64,000 nucleotides of DNA from NCBI GenBank assembly GCA_015680685.1, contig MNCI01003975.1, positions 121,628 through 185,627 on the forward strand, read 5' to 3'. A program made the position numbers and the translations under genes. Of this stretch, positions 31,902-44,534 are shown piece after piece. The DNA is from Gnetum montanum (Eukaryota > Streptophyta > Gnetopsida > Gnetales > Gnetaceae). Below the pieces are notes generated by a model, which searched no databases, was not told the DNA's origin, and was given only the letters and a program-made list of their open reading frames with translations. Numbering within the stretch: position 1 is the stretch's first letter; every line of letters begins with the position of its first letter.

Positions 31902-32793
31902 TGATGAGCCGCAAGGTACCCCTACACTCAACCATATGAATACGAGCGTTCATGCACAATCTAGTCGAACTCTATGGATAGGCTAGTTGTGGTATCTAGA
32001 TCATTACACATTGATTGTAATTCACTGTCTTCCCACCTGGACTATCATTTGCTTTGTTATGTATGGTTCAGTCCAGAGTGAGGCGTATGATATGATCCTA
32101 AACTAATGCTACTCCTAGAGACAATGGAACATAATCTTGATTAAACTAATGAGTAATAGGAAATGAATTCTAAGCTAACCTAAGTGCGATGAGCATCCGT
32201 TCCTTAATCATCCGTACACATCTTGGACCTCGTGCATGACTACTACTAGGATTACCAAGTGTAGATCCTAAGTACGCTACTAGGTTACCAAGTAGTCACA
32301 CTTAAATGCTCATGATTAAGTCGTACTCATTTCGCATTTAATAATGGGAATAGTAAATAATAATAAAGAAATATTAACTAAGAAAACAATAAATAACAAT
32401 AAAAATTAAATAATTAAAACTAAGTGAATGCTACAATGATGAAGTAATCTCAATCTTTATTTCCGATCATATGCACGTCCAAGTACGCCACACTCGAATA
32501 AAGGTGTCATACAATTACAAGCATCACACTGTAGGCATGCACTAGGAAAATATTCTAACACCTATGGAAACAAAATGTAAGGGCTTCAATACAACTACTT
32601 GAAAGATACCTAAGAGAGGTGGGAGCCCTCTTATTTATAGGCTAGAATAGGTGCCGCGTAAACGGGGCCACGTCGACGCATGGAAGGATGCGTCGACGGG
32701 GGCCACATAAATGGGGCCGCATCAACACGGCCATGTATACGGGGTCTCGTATACGTGGCCTAGTATACATAGCGACCATTAAACACTTCATCA
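31902..32793 (-). repeat. 5' LTR of A-full
   Basis: 892 bp. U3 hairpins: 32671-32698 (11-bp arms CGTCGACGCAT/ATGCGTCGACG, 6-nt loop) and 32729-32760 (12-bp arms with one mismatch, GGCCATGTATAC/GTATACGTGGCC). TATA box at about 32629-32641. TSD CATCC follows. Confidence 0.95.
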
Positions 32794-32798
32794 CATCC

Positions 32799-34640
32799 TT
32801 TTTAAATAGAAAAAAAAAGGATAAGGTGCACAAACTTGGATAGAAAGATAGAAAAGAATAATAATATCAACATAATATGGAGAGACAAGTATCACTCATA
32901 AACCTAAAAAGATATAGGGAATATGTATATATCAAGTCCATGAATAGGTGCCCCAAAATTAGCAAGAGGACAACGAGCCTTTCAAGTGAATTTCAACCTT
33001 GAAGTAAAGTAAAGTCTTTGAAAATTACGCAACTTATCTCTAAAAAAAGAATTCATTAGTAGTGAAAGGTGCTTTGAATTCAAATATTCTTCATCTTTGA
33101 AAACTACTCTTTTGAGGTCAAAATAAGGGGCTGTAATTAATTTAATAAGAACCATCAACATTCAATTTTAAAGGTCAAACCTATGAGTGAGACATGCATA
33201 CTCTAATGGTTGTTCAAGGCAATGAAATATTCAAAACCATTGATCAAAAATAAAACATGCTAATAAATATACATTCATACACTTCTTGAAATTCTATCCT
33301 AATGTAAATATGTTCACGTAAAAATAGTCATTTAATAGTAAAGATAGAGCATATAGAAATAGGTGTTTCATCAAGTATCACACAAATAGGAAAGTAAGAA
33401 TATTATAAGTGTTTCCACACATATATCAAGAACTGATCCAAGATTTTAAACCAATATTTAAGCTTAAAGTGAAGTGTGAATGTTGAGGAGGAAGTAATCT
33501 ATCTTCAACATAAGTAAGTAATATGGATCTTCATCTTGGTAAATGAGCATATAATAATCTATGACTTGAAACCGACCATGCCAAATAAATTATTCAATGG
33601 ATAACTCAATCAAAAGAAAAAATACCCAAAAATGATCATGGCCTTGCTCATAATATCAAGTTGTTGTTGTATAAAAATATATACTTCATGCTTAAGTGTA
33701 TGATTAAACATTGGATAGATGGGTTGTCGGTTCAAAATCCATGAGGACCAACAAAGATTGATGCTAAAAACCAAAGATTAGAAGACTTGATCTAATAGAT
33801 AGCATCATGTAATTCTAGATTCAACCAAAAGAATTTATCATGTTTTGATTTTATTACAAGTCAATACAACAACCACAATCATTTACAAACAATAGATGCT
33901 AATAAGAAACTAAGTATTTATATATCGTTAAGTACATTTTAAAGTCTTAATACACAACCATTCAAGATTTTTCCATCCCAATAAATACCTCTTAAATTTC
34001 TTTTCTTACTAATTGTGCATTTTTGCTAATGTCTCCATGGACTTCCCCTACATTTATGGCCCGTAAGATGATTGAGATGTAGGCTTCCCTTATGTGCTAC
34101 TTATCTTGGGCTTTTAAAATCAATGTGTAAAAACCACAAACACATTATAACTGTAGATGAACATTAAGCTTAATTTGTGGAGATCTATATCTTCAACCAA
34201 CAACATTGATAGAATTTTTTAAAGGTTTTTCTTATCTTAAAATGGAAAAATCATCCCAAAGACTAAGAGCATAGAATCATCACAAGAATTTCAAATTAAG
34301 CAAGACTAAATAGCAAGACAAGAAATCAAAAAAAAAATATCCAAGGGAAATAATTACAAGAACTATTATAAATCTTTACAAAATCACTTATATTAATATC
34401 ATGAATGAATATGAGAAATGCTCTAGACACTTATTCCACATTTTTATCTAACACATGGATATTTACCTTGACTTATTAACTAGCATGTAAAGAGATAGAG
34501 ACTTACCTTGACTTATCTTTCTTGCCAATAAATTGAAAAGATTAATAAAGTTTGAGATGATGTGTCCTATCATGAAGTACCTCCTCATTCTTAGGTTCTC
34601 TTTCATTAGATTGTGTATGTGATGTCACTATTTTTCATGT
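32799..34640 (-). other. Copia-2 interior without readable pol
   Basis: This AT-rich stretch should hold copia pol but shows no protease, integrase or RT motif in any frame that I could follow. Either pol was deleted before A-full arrived or it has decayed beyond recognition. Confidence 0.5.
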
Positions 34641-34657
34641 CCCTTGTAATAGAACCC

Positions 34658-36240
34658 TTAATTACTCCTTGCATTATTTTCAGTACTCCATTTTTCTTCA
34701 TTCTCACTTATTGATACTTGCACAATTTCCTTACCAAAGCCTCTTTGACAAGACCATGCATTAATCTTATTTTGATCAACATAATCAGGAGTTTGCATAA
34801 AACCATAATTTTTACATATAAAAATAATCTCATCCTTATGATCAAAATTAGCAAACCTTACTATGCTTGACTTTGAGCTCGAAACTTCAAGTGTCACTTC
34901 CTTTGAATTTTTTGGTTGATTTTTAGGAATTTCCTCATCTTGAATTTTTTTTGTAATCCTTATTATAAGAGGTTAGTTGTTGAATCTTAGCTTTTATGTA
35001 TGAGATCTCCTCTTTTATGTTTGAGATCTCTTCTTTCATTTTAGCATGAATATCATTTAACTTAGAAAGCACTAGTTTCTTTACCTTCCTAATCAAATGA
35101 TGTAAGAGAAAAATTTCTTCTTTAAATTTACTATATCTACCATCACACTTACCATGTTATTTAGCCATATGTAAGGAAGATTCATCAGTAAGCACCATGC
35201 AGATGAGATGAGAATCTTTAGAAGAATTACATGCTTCTTCTTCACTTTGCTCACTGTCACACCAACTTGTATAAAAGTTGGTCTTTTTAGTTCCTTGTCA
35301 ATGGATCTATTCTTTGGTTGAACTTTTCTGTCATTTAGATCACTAGGGCATTCAAAGGTCATATGGAAATTTCCTCCAAAAATCCAACACTCTATGGAAG
35401 AAAAATCTAGATTAGAAGAATTTAAAAAATTTCTATCTCTTTCTCTATCTTTGAAGAAATTTGGTCTTTGTTGTTTCTAAGATGTCCCTCTATTTCTTCT
35501 TGTAAGTAATCATTGTAGTCTCCTTGAGAGGAGAAATCTTGTCTTTATTGCCCTCATCATGCTCATTAACTTCCTTCTCCTTTGAGGTAGTCTTTAGAGT
35601 AATAGGTTTTTCTTGAATCAGTCTTTCACTTATGAGATTCATTTCATAGGCGATGAGAGAAATTTGAAGTTCCTCAAATCTTAGAGTTAAGAAATCTCTA
35701 ATTTTCTCCATGGCTATGACCTTAGGCCAAAACTCCAATTGTGGAGTTCTAAGCATTTTGATGATGACAGGTCTTTCCCTATTTCTCTAATGGCTAGAAC
35801 AAGATCATTAGCTCTAGAAAAATAATCCTTGATTTTCTCACCTTCTCACATTTTGAGTTTATCATATTCACTTTGCAAAATTAAAAATTTTGATTACTTA
35901 ATAATAGAGATTCCTTTATAAATAGCTTCTAAAGTTTGTCAAATTTCTTTGGTCATTTTACATCCTTCTACCCTATTGAATTAAGATTTATTCAATGCAC
36001 AAGATAAAAAAAATTTTACTTTTGAATCAAACATGAACTTATCCTTTTCCTCTTGAGGCCATTTGTTGTAAGGCTTAATGATGTTGGTGGTGCCATCGAT
36101 GGGTGGAGCATAGCCTTTGAATATTAACCCCCATACTTTGAACTCCATAAATTCAAAGAATCCTTGTATTCTAGCTTTCTAATAGGAAAAGTTGAATCCA
36201 TCAAACATGGGTGGCTTTATGTAAGAAGTCCCTTCCATTG
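34658..36240 (-). pseudogene. Copia-2 gag, broken
   Basis: The start is ATG at 36240 (MEGTSYIKPPMFDGFNF), 43 bp inside the PBS. The UBN2-type core follows (FNRVEGCKMTKEI, LQSEYDKLKM, EGEKIKDYFSRANDLV) with TAG stops. The C-terminal helix includes AMEKIRDFLTLRFEELQ at about 35720-35670. A single zinc knuckle is at about 35385-35345 (CWIFGGNFHMTFEC): spacing is right but the second Cys is Phe. A Lys-rich tail runs to 35093, and a further piece lies at 34897-34658. It is closely related to the Gag of its host Copia-1. Confidence 0.85.
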
Positions 36241-36260
36241 TTCACTCTTGATGAAACAAA

Positions 36261-36283
36261 GAGTACCAAGCTCCGATACCACT
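36261..36283 (-). promoter_or_regulatory. tRNA-iMet primer-binding site of Copia-2
   Basis: On the minus strand TGGTATCGGAGCTTGGTACTC, 2 nt after the LTR end TTCACA; one mismatch from TGGTATCAGAGC in the core. Confidence 0.92.
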
Positions 36284-37516
36284 TGTGAATCATTGCACTT
36301 AGAAGGGGGAGATGAATAAGTTTCCCAAATCAAAACTTAGACAAATAAAGCATACACATGAATTTACATGGTTCCCCAACTTGGGTACTCCACACTCAAA
36401 GGGTAAATTGCAAGCATACTTCTGGACTTTATTTCTCTCAAAATGTGATTAGAGGTTCCACACCCTTTATAAGCTTCAAGCCCCACTCTGGAGTATTATA
36501 CCATAGAACCAATCACTTAACCCCATAATGTTCTATTAGGTTTGTAAATGTGGTTTTAAGGCTTGCATCCCCTTTACAATATTTAGCTTTACATCAGAGT
36601 ATTATACCACAACAACAACAACTCAATCCCATCGCATCCTGACAAGCTCAAGGAATTCAACCTCATAGGGCAATAGAAACAAGAATTACAAGGAATGATT
36701 GTAACTCAATTTGTTGATCCTTGCATAGTTAGGCACAACATACTTTACCAAGCCAAAATGATAAGACAATGAAGAGCAACAAAGAATTCAATGATTACAA
36801 ATGACTGTACAATGAATACAACAAGGCTTGTACTTTTCCCAATTTACATCAAGTCTTCTTATAACTACCGAGTTGTTAAATCCTTCTCAAAACTCATGCA
36901 ACGGCTAACTAATGGTCATGGGAGATGTCTTTCTCATGCCTAAGACATCTCATTTAATTTGCCTTTAAATCTTGGGAAGATGTTTTTGTTTCCTGAAAGA
37001 TGGCTTTCTGAAGTCTCTACTATGGAAGACATATTTGTCTTTTGGAAGATGTCTTTTTAGAATTTTTATGAAATCTATAAACACATCTCTGCCTTGCAAA
37101 AGGCATCTTTTTCTAAGAAAGAAGTCTTTCTATTTCTAAAGATGTCTTTGTCTAAGTTCTCTCGAAATCTACCAAGACATTTGCTACTTCCCAGAGATGT
37201 CTTTATTCACTTTCTCTTCCATGATGAATGCATTGTTCCTTTTCTGTAATCTTAATCTTTTTTATACTTTAATGATGTCTAATTTGCTTGTACAATATTA
37301 AGTCCTTGCCCATGTTCTTTGGATGTTCATTTAAGGACATGTTGATGACCTTCTCCTTTGAGCTCTAGGATAGTTCGTTTCTTGTCCTCTTTGGCTCATC
37401 TGGGTTTCACATGTCTGTTGTCCTACAAATGTAATAATCATACAACCATGCAAACAACTTTTTTCTCTATTTTAATTAATGTTTTTAGCACACCAAAACA
37501 CACCAAAAAGTCCACA
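36284..37516 (-). repeat. 5' LTR of Copia-2
   Basis: 1233 bp, TGTGGACT...TTCACA on the minus strand. The same AGACATCT-rich U3 (36920-37210) as the 3' LTR. Confidence 0.92.
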
Positions 37517-37591
37517 GTAATGAAAATGTAAGAAATTAGAGATTTTTCAACTCTAAAATTTGAAGAGCTTCGAAGTGCTCTCATAGCTTAT
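37517..37591 (+). pseudogene. Copia-1 gag, continuation after Copia-2
   Basis: Reading on from the TSD copy, the plus strand gives EIRDFSTLKFEELRSALIAY. The Copia-2 Gag has EKIRDFLTLRFEELQISLIAY at the same point, so this is the missing next segment of the gag broken at 18161. It is cut again at 37591 by A-short. One TAA stop lies just before the motif. Confidence 0.9.
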
Positions 37592-38470
37592 TAATGAGCG
37601 ACGAGGTACCCTTACGCCTAATCATATGAATCACAAGCATTCACACACAATCCAATTGAATTCTGTGGATGGGACTAGTTGTTGCATCTAGATCACTATG
37701 CCTTGATCATAGTTCACTATCTTCCCACTTGGACTAGTGGTAGCTTTGTCACATATGGTTTAGACTAGAGCGAGGCATATGATTTTTATTATTTTATATT
37801 TTATTGTTCTATGATTAACAATAGGTTGAAAATCAATTTATAATCAATTCAACTAATCTAATTGCTAATTAATAATCAATTGCCCTAACATAAGTATCTG
37901 ATCCCACTTCCCATGTACATCCTAAACACAAATAACGCTACTGGATTACCAAATGTTAAGCATTGTTGGGATTACCAAGAGTCATACACATGCTCGAAGT
38001 GATCGTAGTTATGTTCTTAATTAATTAATATGCATTAAAATGTAAATATTAAATAAGTACATGAAAAGTAAATTTCATGGAAACTAAATCTAATCTAAGT
38101 CAAAATGCCACAATGAATAAGAATCAATCTCAATCTTATTATTGTTCATGGAATATATTTAGGTACATTGCCACTCAAATAAGACTTCATACAACAAATT
38201 CAGATCCATTCTAAGGGCACTCAATATCTGTTCTATAAGATTACAAAATAAAATAGCAAGATTTCAACTACTTTATTTATAGAACTATGAAAAACTATAT
38301 TAAAACTGACTGGAAATTGTGGGCCCAAGTGCTATATTTATAGACTAGAGTATATCTCGTAACATCGGATACTTGACATCACATCTGGGCTCCGACATTA
38401 GATACCCAACAACAAGGCTTCGATGTCGGGTACCCAACAATGGAGCACATGAAAAAAACTTAATTTATCA
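37592..38470 (-). repeat. 3' LTR of A-short with PPT
   Basis: 879 bp, ends TGATAA...TCATTA on the minus strand (mutated TGATGA/TCATCA). The PPT TTAGTTGTGGGGGTA adjoins at 38471-38485. TATA box near 38335. The U3 cassette (38360-38450) has repeats of GATGTCGGGTACCC-type words, unlike other A copies. Confidence 0.9.
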
Positions 38471-38640
38471 TACCCCCACAACTAAATAAAAATTCATCCT
38501 CAAGTGAAAAAGATGAGGAACAAGTTCCTTATAAAATATTGGGTAGGTATGGGATTATTGACTAACATACAAACTAACTTAGATGGAACAAACAAACTCT
38601 AAGTGCCCAAGTATATGGAGTTACAATCTTTACAAAATTG

Positions 38641-38668
38641 GGTGTTCATGATAAGAGAAGTGAACACC
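38641..38668. repeat. Conserved stem-loop near A-short 3' end
   Basis: Perfect 8-bp arms GGTGTTCA/TGAACACC with a 12-nt loop, about 170 bp inside the 3' LTR. A-right has the same arms and loop length at 62257-62284. Confidence 0.7.
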
Positions 38669-38807
38669 AAGGATAAAACTAACATCCAATGCCTCTTGTA
38701 TCTAAAGAGTAAGAGACAAGATCCAATGATTATGAATGGTCTACATCATGTGGTACTGCCACATCATCCTTAGTGAAGATAGTCCGGCTTCCAATCCATG
38801 CTTCCCA

Positions 38808-38840
38808 CTACAATCACAACAAAATCATGAATTAGTATGC
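38808..38840 (-). promoter_or_regulatory. Conserved splice-acceptor-like site (A-short)
   Basis: On the minus strand a CTAAT branch-like word, then TTTTGTTGTGATTGTAG, ends at 38808; a short ORF (MDWKPDY) follows. Acceptors occur at the same relative place in A-full (23514) and A-right (62507). Confidence 0.5.
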
Positions 38841-39599
38841 AATGTGTAACACATAGCTATTAAATGCCTTGTCTTATTAGTGGGTACACTTGGCTAGGTT
38901 GTGACTGTGGTAAATTGATTCCTTTAGGAGTGTTAGCAAGAAGGCTAACAAATAGGGTAAAATAGAGAAGTGGTTCATTACATTTGAAAAAGTTTGACAC
39001 AAGGAAATATTTGAAGAGGGTGTAAGAATTCACAACAATAAAAATAAAATTTTATTAAAAAATGCTATGAAGATGTGCACAATTAAATGTCATTGATAGG
39101 ATAAACAAAAAGATTTGATTTTAAGAGTGTCTAAGGGTAAAGAACTTAACTAACCCAACCAAAAGATATGCAAGTGGATTGTCCCCAAAGAAAGCACAGG
39201 CCTTTTATGCCCTTGCATAGCTTTAAAAAAAAATTTTGTGGGCTTCATGGATGATTAATGATTACAGAAGGTTAAGGACAAAAACCCAAGAGAAACTACC
39301 TAAGAATTTTAACACATCAAACCAGGACATTGAATAAGAACATGAAATCAGTAGTGAGGTGAAACATGGAAAGCATAGATGGATGAGAGAAAGTGGAATG
39401 GAGTTCTTGATAAAGGTCACATGAAGTCCCTTTTGGATTTTATGGTTAAATGACTTTGATAAGATCCATCATTAGTCTAGACCAAAACCAACCTTGTTTA
39501 GTGACTTCACATCACCATTCTAAGACCAATCCATTCTCTTGAGACACAAGAGTGCTCCCATAGAACAACCATTGTTCCTTATTAAAGAAGAAAAGAGAA

Positions 39600-40511
39600 G
39601 TAGGAAGTAAGGAAGGGCCTTAGTTAGAGGGCACCTTCAGGCATGGGTAACATATCTTTCTAGTTTCATAACCAATGCTTGTAGCCCATTTATTTTGTCT
39701 AAGGGGTGTGCCTTGAGTTCTCATCATTTTTTTCTGAAATGGGAATCGCACCATGCAAAGACATATGCATTGATTTTGTCTAAGGGATGTGATTTAAGTT
39801 TCCATTGTTTTTTTTCTTTTTTTCTATTTTTTTATGAGAACCACACCATGCAAATATTTATTCAACTTCCTTTTATTAGTTAACACAAAACAATAAGAAT
39901 CCATGAAAACACACATGCACCCAGGAAAACAAAAAGGCACAAAGAATACCAAATCCCCTTGAATTCACACCATGTTCAAACATTTAAATCCTTTCCAATT
40001 CCAAAAACTACCAAAGTTACAAATTTGTTAAAGTTTTGTTAATTAAAAAGAGACTACACATTTCTAGAACAAGGAAAGCCATAGAGTTTGTGGATGGGTG
40101 GATGCTATGGACTCACTACTTGTTTCATGAAAATGAAACCATGTCCTAATCATCTGTAATGAAATTCAAAGCTAGAATCTAGATACCAACAATTAAATAA
40201 AAAAATAGTACATACCACCATCAATCAATGCATTACCATTGTACTTGGCACTTATTAACAAAAATTTAGAAAATCACATCAAAATAAAATGAAAAAAATA
40301 TAAAAGAAAGTATAAAATATTCAAGAAATAGAAAATGTACTAATGATGGTGTAAAAAAAATTAAAAAAGATTAATAACATGAAAATAAGAATATGTAAAA
40401 TAAAGAATGTGTAAAAAAAAAGTTATAAAACAAAAAATGTGTAAAATAAAAAGATGAAAAACACTTAAGAATCTTGAAGATTAGAATAGGGAGTGACCCC
40501 CACAACTAAAC
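39600..40511 (-). repeat. Family A non-coding blocks in A-short
   Basis: The conserved block is tandemly duplicated here (about 39696-39776 and 39777-39858). Next come spacer, the GGATGGGTGGATG segment at 40096-40108, and an internal PPT-like motif TTAGTTGTGGGGGTCAC on minus at 40493-40509. The region 38870-39600 shows nothing recognisable apart from similarity to 62577-63330. Confidence 0.7.
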
Positions 40512-41399
40512 ATTTGGCTGTGATAAGGATTAATAAGTGGATAAATAGGATCCATGCATGTATGAAACATTGGTAACCATTCATGCCCCAGCCACTGGAT
40601 GTCTGTTTGTGGTGTTGTGGTTAGGTAAAAAAATTTTCAATCACACACTTGATGGTTAACTGTATGGTGGATCAGGGTATGAGGTGTGTTAACATTATGG
40701 ATGGCCAGCACACAATTGCATCCTTGATCAGGATATGGTATGCATGGATTTATTTGTCTCCCCATACTATTAGATTCATTACTTAGATTTGGGATTGGAG
40801 TACTAATGAATGGTGGCCCTTGTGTACAATCAAGGGATGTTAGTTGACAGAAGGAAGCTGGTGCACCAAATTGGCCTTATGCTAGGTTGGATAATATGGT
40901 GGGTCCATGCATGGCCTAATTTGGCTTATGACCTTTCCTCCAAAAGGGATGTTTCCTATGTGGCAGTTGAGACCCACTAGTGTTAGCATGTCTATGCACA
41001 TTCATAGCACAAGTAGCACTTTTTTGTTGATATTCTAGTACCAAACCTTCTTGTGTTGCTGGTGGTGGCATATAATAAGGTGGATTATGAGAATATTGAG
41101 GGTAGGCTAGATGGTAATAGGTGCAAGGTGATCATCCTTTAGTGGATTTCATGGATTGATGGTACTTGGGAGAGTGGTAGTGGTGATTGGAAGTACATGA
41201 TGTAGAACTTGTTGGAGAAACAGGATGTTGAACATAACATCCTTGCAATTTCAATAGATATGGCTGATTTGGTGATGGCCTTTCCCACAACTGTGGTTGT
41301 TGCCACTGCAGTTGATGACCTTGTTGAGGCTAGTAATGGGTCCCCCTAGGATGGTACAATTGGTTGTGGGGCTCTCTATAATTACCTTGTGGGAGAGGA

Positions 41400-42892
41400 A
41401 ATCTCCTAGGCATGTGCTTTTGCACAAACTTTGGATTTAAGGCACTTTCCCAATAATCTTATAAATGCAACAAGACTAGGTAATGGCCCTCAGATGATCA
41501 TATACATAGATATCACATCCATTATACCATTTTTCCTAGTTGTCGAAAATGATTCCTAACTATTTCTTGGTTCTATATCCTTTGTTTAGTATGATCACCT
41601 AGCTTATTTTACATGATCCTCTCCTTGACCATATCAATGAGAGTTAAAATGCTTTCATATATCTAGTTGGACATCCTATTAAACTTTGCTTCAAGTTCAT
41701 CGATAGACTTCTATATTAGCAAGGTTTGTTGCAGGGTCATCCTATCGAGAGAAATTTTGTTCTCCTTATCATAGATATAGACTTCCTTTTGTTGAAGAGA
41801 TAGGTCCCATTGATATTTCTTGACATTCTCCAATTTTCATCTCTCCTTCTTCTTTTGCCACATGCTTGATTAGCTCTTTGATTTGATGGGCTTTGAGCTT
41901 GTATAATTGCCCTAGGGCATACATCCCAAGGATTTCTCTTGTTTTATTATGAAGCCCATCTATGATGTGGAAAAGTTACCTTTCCTCAAAGAAACCATGG
42001 CTTGAGCATCTATTCAACAAGGCATAATATCTATCTATGCCCAAGGGTTCATGTTGTTCTTGCTTCCACTCTTGGATCTATCTCCTCAAGTTGGAAAATA
42101 TTGCATAGGTTTGGTATTTCTTATTGAATAGCTCCAACATTGTAGACCATCGTCAGATTAAATTTGGTCTCAACAATCTATACCACACTTTGGCTTTATC
42201 AATTAGTGTCCTAGGAAAGAGCTTAAGCTTTTTCCACCTACATTCAATGTTGTAGAAAGTGTAGGAATTATGTAAGGCTTGTAAATGATGTTTTAGATTT
42301 GAATCATAGCCTTCCACAAATTTAGGAATTTGTTCATATCAAGCTTGGGTAGATGAGTCTTTTTGCAATGCTTGCAAGATATCTTTATTACCTCTATGAT
42401 ATGCATTAGGCACTTAGTGGCCAACAAGGATTCATCGTTATCAAAAAAATTATGAGGGAAATGCCTATCTCTATTCTTTTAATCATGATGATGCTATTTA
42501 TAACCTTTCCCATGGGTTTGATTTCATGTTTTAGCCCAACCCCTAGGTTCATCTTCATTAGATCTAGACATTGAAGGGGAAGAGGAAGATGAGGAACTAG
42601 AAGAATTTCCATGGCTTTTGTGATGTTCTTCGAGGTCCCTTAGTTTCTTGTTTTTGGGTTTAGAAGAGGTCTTAGGCCTAAAGGCCTTCCCTAATTTAGG
42701 ACCTATGTCATCTCCTCCAGGATTTTCTTCCTTAGGTGAATGCAATCTTTGAGTGTCATTAGGGTAGTCATGATCATAGGAAACCCCTACATAAGGTTGG
42801 TCACTCCAATTTTCTTCATCGTATATCTCATTAGTTCTCTAATGAATGTGTTTGCTATATAGTGCATTGTCACTTTCATGTAAGAGAGACAC
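41400..42892 (-). pseudogene. A-short gag gene, broken
   Basis: It corresponds to A1 gag. The expected start is at 42892, where ATG has become GTG (GTGTCTCTC). An N-terminal segment ending in a Ser-rich run (about 42610-42570) is followed by a decayed core (about 42320-42130) and a helical tail (about 41830-41600) in shifting frames. Downstream, 41400-40520 is alignable with A1 8980-8120, with no pol between. Confidence 0.7.
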
Positions 42893-43000
42893 TATTATTG
42901 GTTTATGGTATGTGTGAGCTAATATTTCCTAAAATATATATCATTAATACATTTACAACAATCATGTATGATATAACTAATCTAGATAACTAGCACCATC

Positions 43001-43414
43001 CTTGAAAATGGCACCAATGATGAGCAGTGTGGTACCCCTATGCCCATCCATACAAATCACAAGCGTTCACACATGATCTAGTCCAATTCCATGGATGGGA
43101 CTAGTTGTAGCATCTAGATCGCTATGCCTTAATCCTAGTTCATTATCTTCCCACTTGGACTAGTGGTAGCTTTTGCATGTATGGTTTAGTCCAAAGTGAG
43201 GCATATTATTTTTATTATTTTATATTTTATGTTCTATGATTAACAATAGGTTGAAACTCAATTTATAATCAATTCAAGTAATCTAATTGCTAATTAATAA
43301 TCAACTACCCTAACATAAGTATTTGATCCCACTTCCCATGCACATCTTGAACACATATAATGCTACTAGATTACCAAACATTATGCATTGTTGGGATTAC
43401 CAAGAGTCATATAC
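43001..43414 (-). repeat. A-short PBS and truncated 5' LTR
   Basis: The PBS remnant TTGGTGCCATTTTCAAG (43001-43017) adjoins an LTR that begins at 43018. It matches 37592-37993 for about 400 bp, then stops abruptly at 43414. The rest of the LTR, including TATA and U3, is missing. Confidence 0.82.
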
Positions 43415-44520
43415 CTAATCATCAATTATCATTCAAGGAGGCACCTGTATAAGGGGAGTCCTTTGATGATTTTACCAAAAGGCACTCTCTCTCATCAAAA
43501 AATAAGCAAAGGAGAACCTTTTTCTGGTAATATGTTATGATTTTTTAGAAAATCCTTATTGGTAAATGCTCCTGAAAATTTTATGACCTAATGTGAATGC
43601 TCATTTTTTATATATTCACTTCTAGTAGCTATGATCCTTATTACAAATATGTCCTCATCTTCAAGAATCTCAAGTACTCTCATTGGTACTCGATATAGTG
43701 TTCCCAATTTCTTTTGATAAAACCCAAAGTACATCTATGCATATTTACTTTTTCTTTCTTTCTTTTGGACAATTAAATGTTTGGTTTTGATTGCTCTTTA
43801 AGGTGTTAGAATGTGTTGCTTTATCAAATATCATGTTTTTACCTTCTTTTCATAAAGTTCTTAAACCATATTTACCTTGGGGTATTAAGATAGTCTACCT
43901 TGTGTTAATATGTGGTGTTAGCTCCATCAATAAGCACCTATAAGAGGATATTTTTAGTACTCTCATATTATTCAGTTTTGAGAATGTATGTGCACAATTT
44001 GATTACCTTTCTAATTATATGAATATTTATGATTGTATATTCTTATGGAAAAATCATCTTTTCTAAGAAAAAACCTTGAGTTAAACCTTCTCATATATTC
44101 TAATCTACATGTTTTCTATCTAGAGCTACTATTTAATTGATTGTTGAAAAGGCTCCTTGGCTTTGAGATAGGATATTCATTCAAAATCCTAGACTTGTTG
44201 TGCATCTTGAAGTGAACATATAAAGGGTTGTTCTTGATATAAAGGATTTTACTTTATTAGCTCTATGGAATGTCTAAATGTTGAATCATTATTGTAGATG
44301 CTTGAACAAGATTCCTTTCATGGGGAGTGATGAAAATGGCTCTAGAAGGACTCTCCATAAATACTTGCTCTTGAATGATCTATCTTCTTAGAAATTTTTT
44401 GTGATTCCTTCATTTCCTTCTTATTCATATCCAAAAATGGGGAGAATTGTTTTTGTTTGTTGTGCTTCTTATGTACATCATGCTTAAACTAACCCATGTT
44501 CTTAAGTTTTGGATATTACC
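43415..44520 (+). other. Copia-1 interior before the 3' LTR
   Basis: T-rich, no domain recognised on either strand. By position it is the 3' end of Copia-1 after loss of pol. Confidence 0.5.
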
Positions 44521-44534
44521 AAAAAGGGGAAGAT
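44430..44534 (+). promoter_or_regulatory. Doubled polypurine-tract region of Copia-1
   Basis: AAAAATGGGGAGAA (44437-44450) and AAAAAGGGGAAGAT (44521-44534) stand about 84 bp apart; the second abuts the LTR start TGTTGACC. The layout matches Copia-2. Confidence 0.8.

Larger units (their letters stand above)
19527..32793 (-). mobile_element. A-full: complete Athila-like element, 13.3 kb
   Basis: LTRs of 889 bp (19527-20415) and 892 bp (31902-32793) share TGATGA...TCATCA ends. Both flanks carry the perfect TSD CATCC (19522-19526 and 32794-32798). On the minus strand the order is LTR, tRNA-Asp PBS, gag, protease, RT-RNase H, integrase, non-coding spacer, third ORF, PPT, LTR. This order, the PBS and the integrase text fit Athila-like/OTA Ty3 elements with an env-position gene. 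All genes carry stops, so it is no longer active. It lies inside Copia-2 and is the youngest or near-youngest layer. Confidence 0.96.
18162..37516 (-). mobile_element. Copia-2, inserted in Copia-1 gag
   Basis: LTRs at 18162-19371 (3') and 36284-37516 (5') are direct repeats in minus orientation. Flanks are GTAAC (18157-18161) and GTAAT (37517-37521), a TSD with one C-to-T change. The host Gag resumes exactly after it. The interior holds a PBS, gag and the PPT region but no recognisable protease, integrase or RT. A-full sits 150 bp inside the 3' LTR. Confidence 0.93.
37592..43414 (-). mobile_element. A-short: pol-less Athila-like element
   Basis: The 3' LTR (37592-38470) and a truncated 5' LTR (43018-43414) enclose only 4.5 kb, against 11.5 kb in A-full. 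The interior has PBS, gag, the conserved non-coding blocks, an internal PPT-like motif, a splice-acceptor-like site and the PPT, but no protease, RT or integrase. The left flank is CTTAT; the right TSD is lost with the missing 490 bp or so of LTR. It is probably a non-autonomous derivative, since A1 has the same organisation. Confidence 0.88.
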
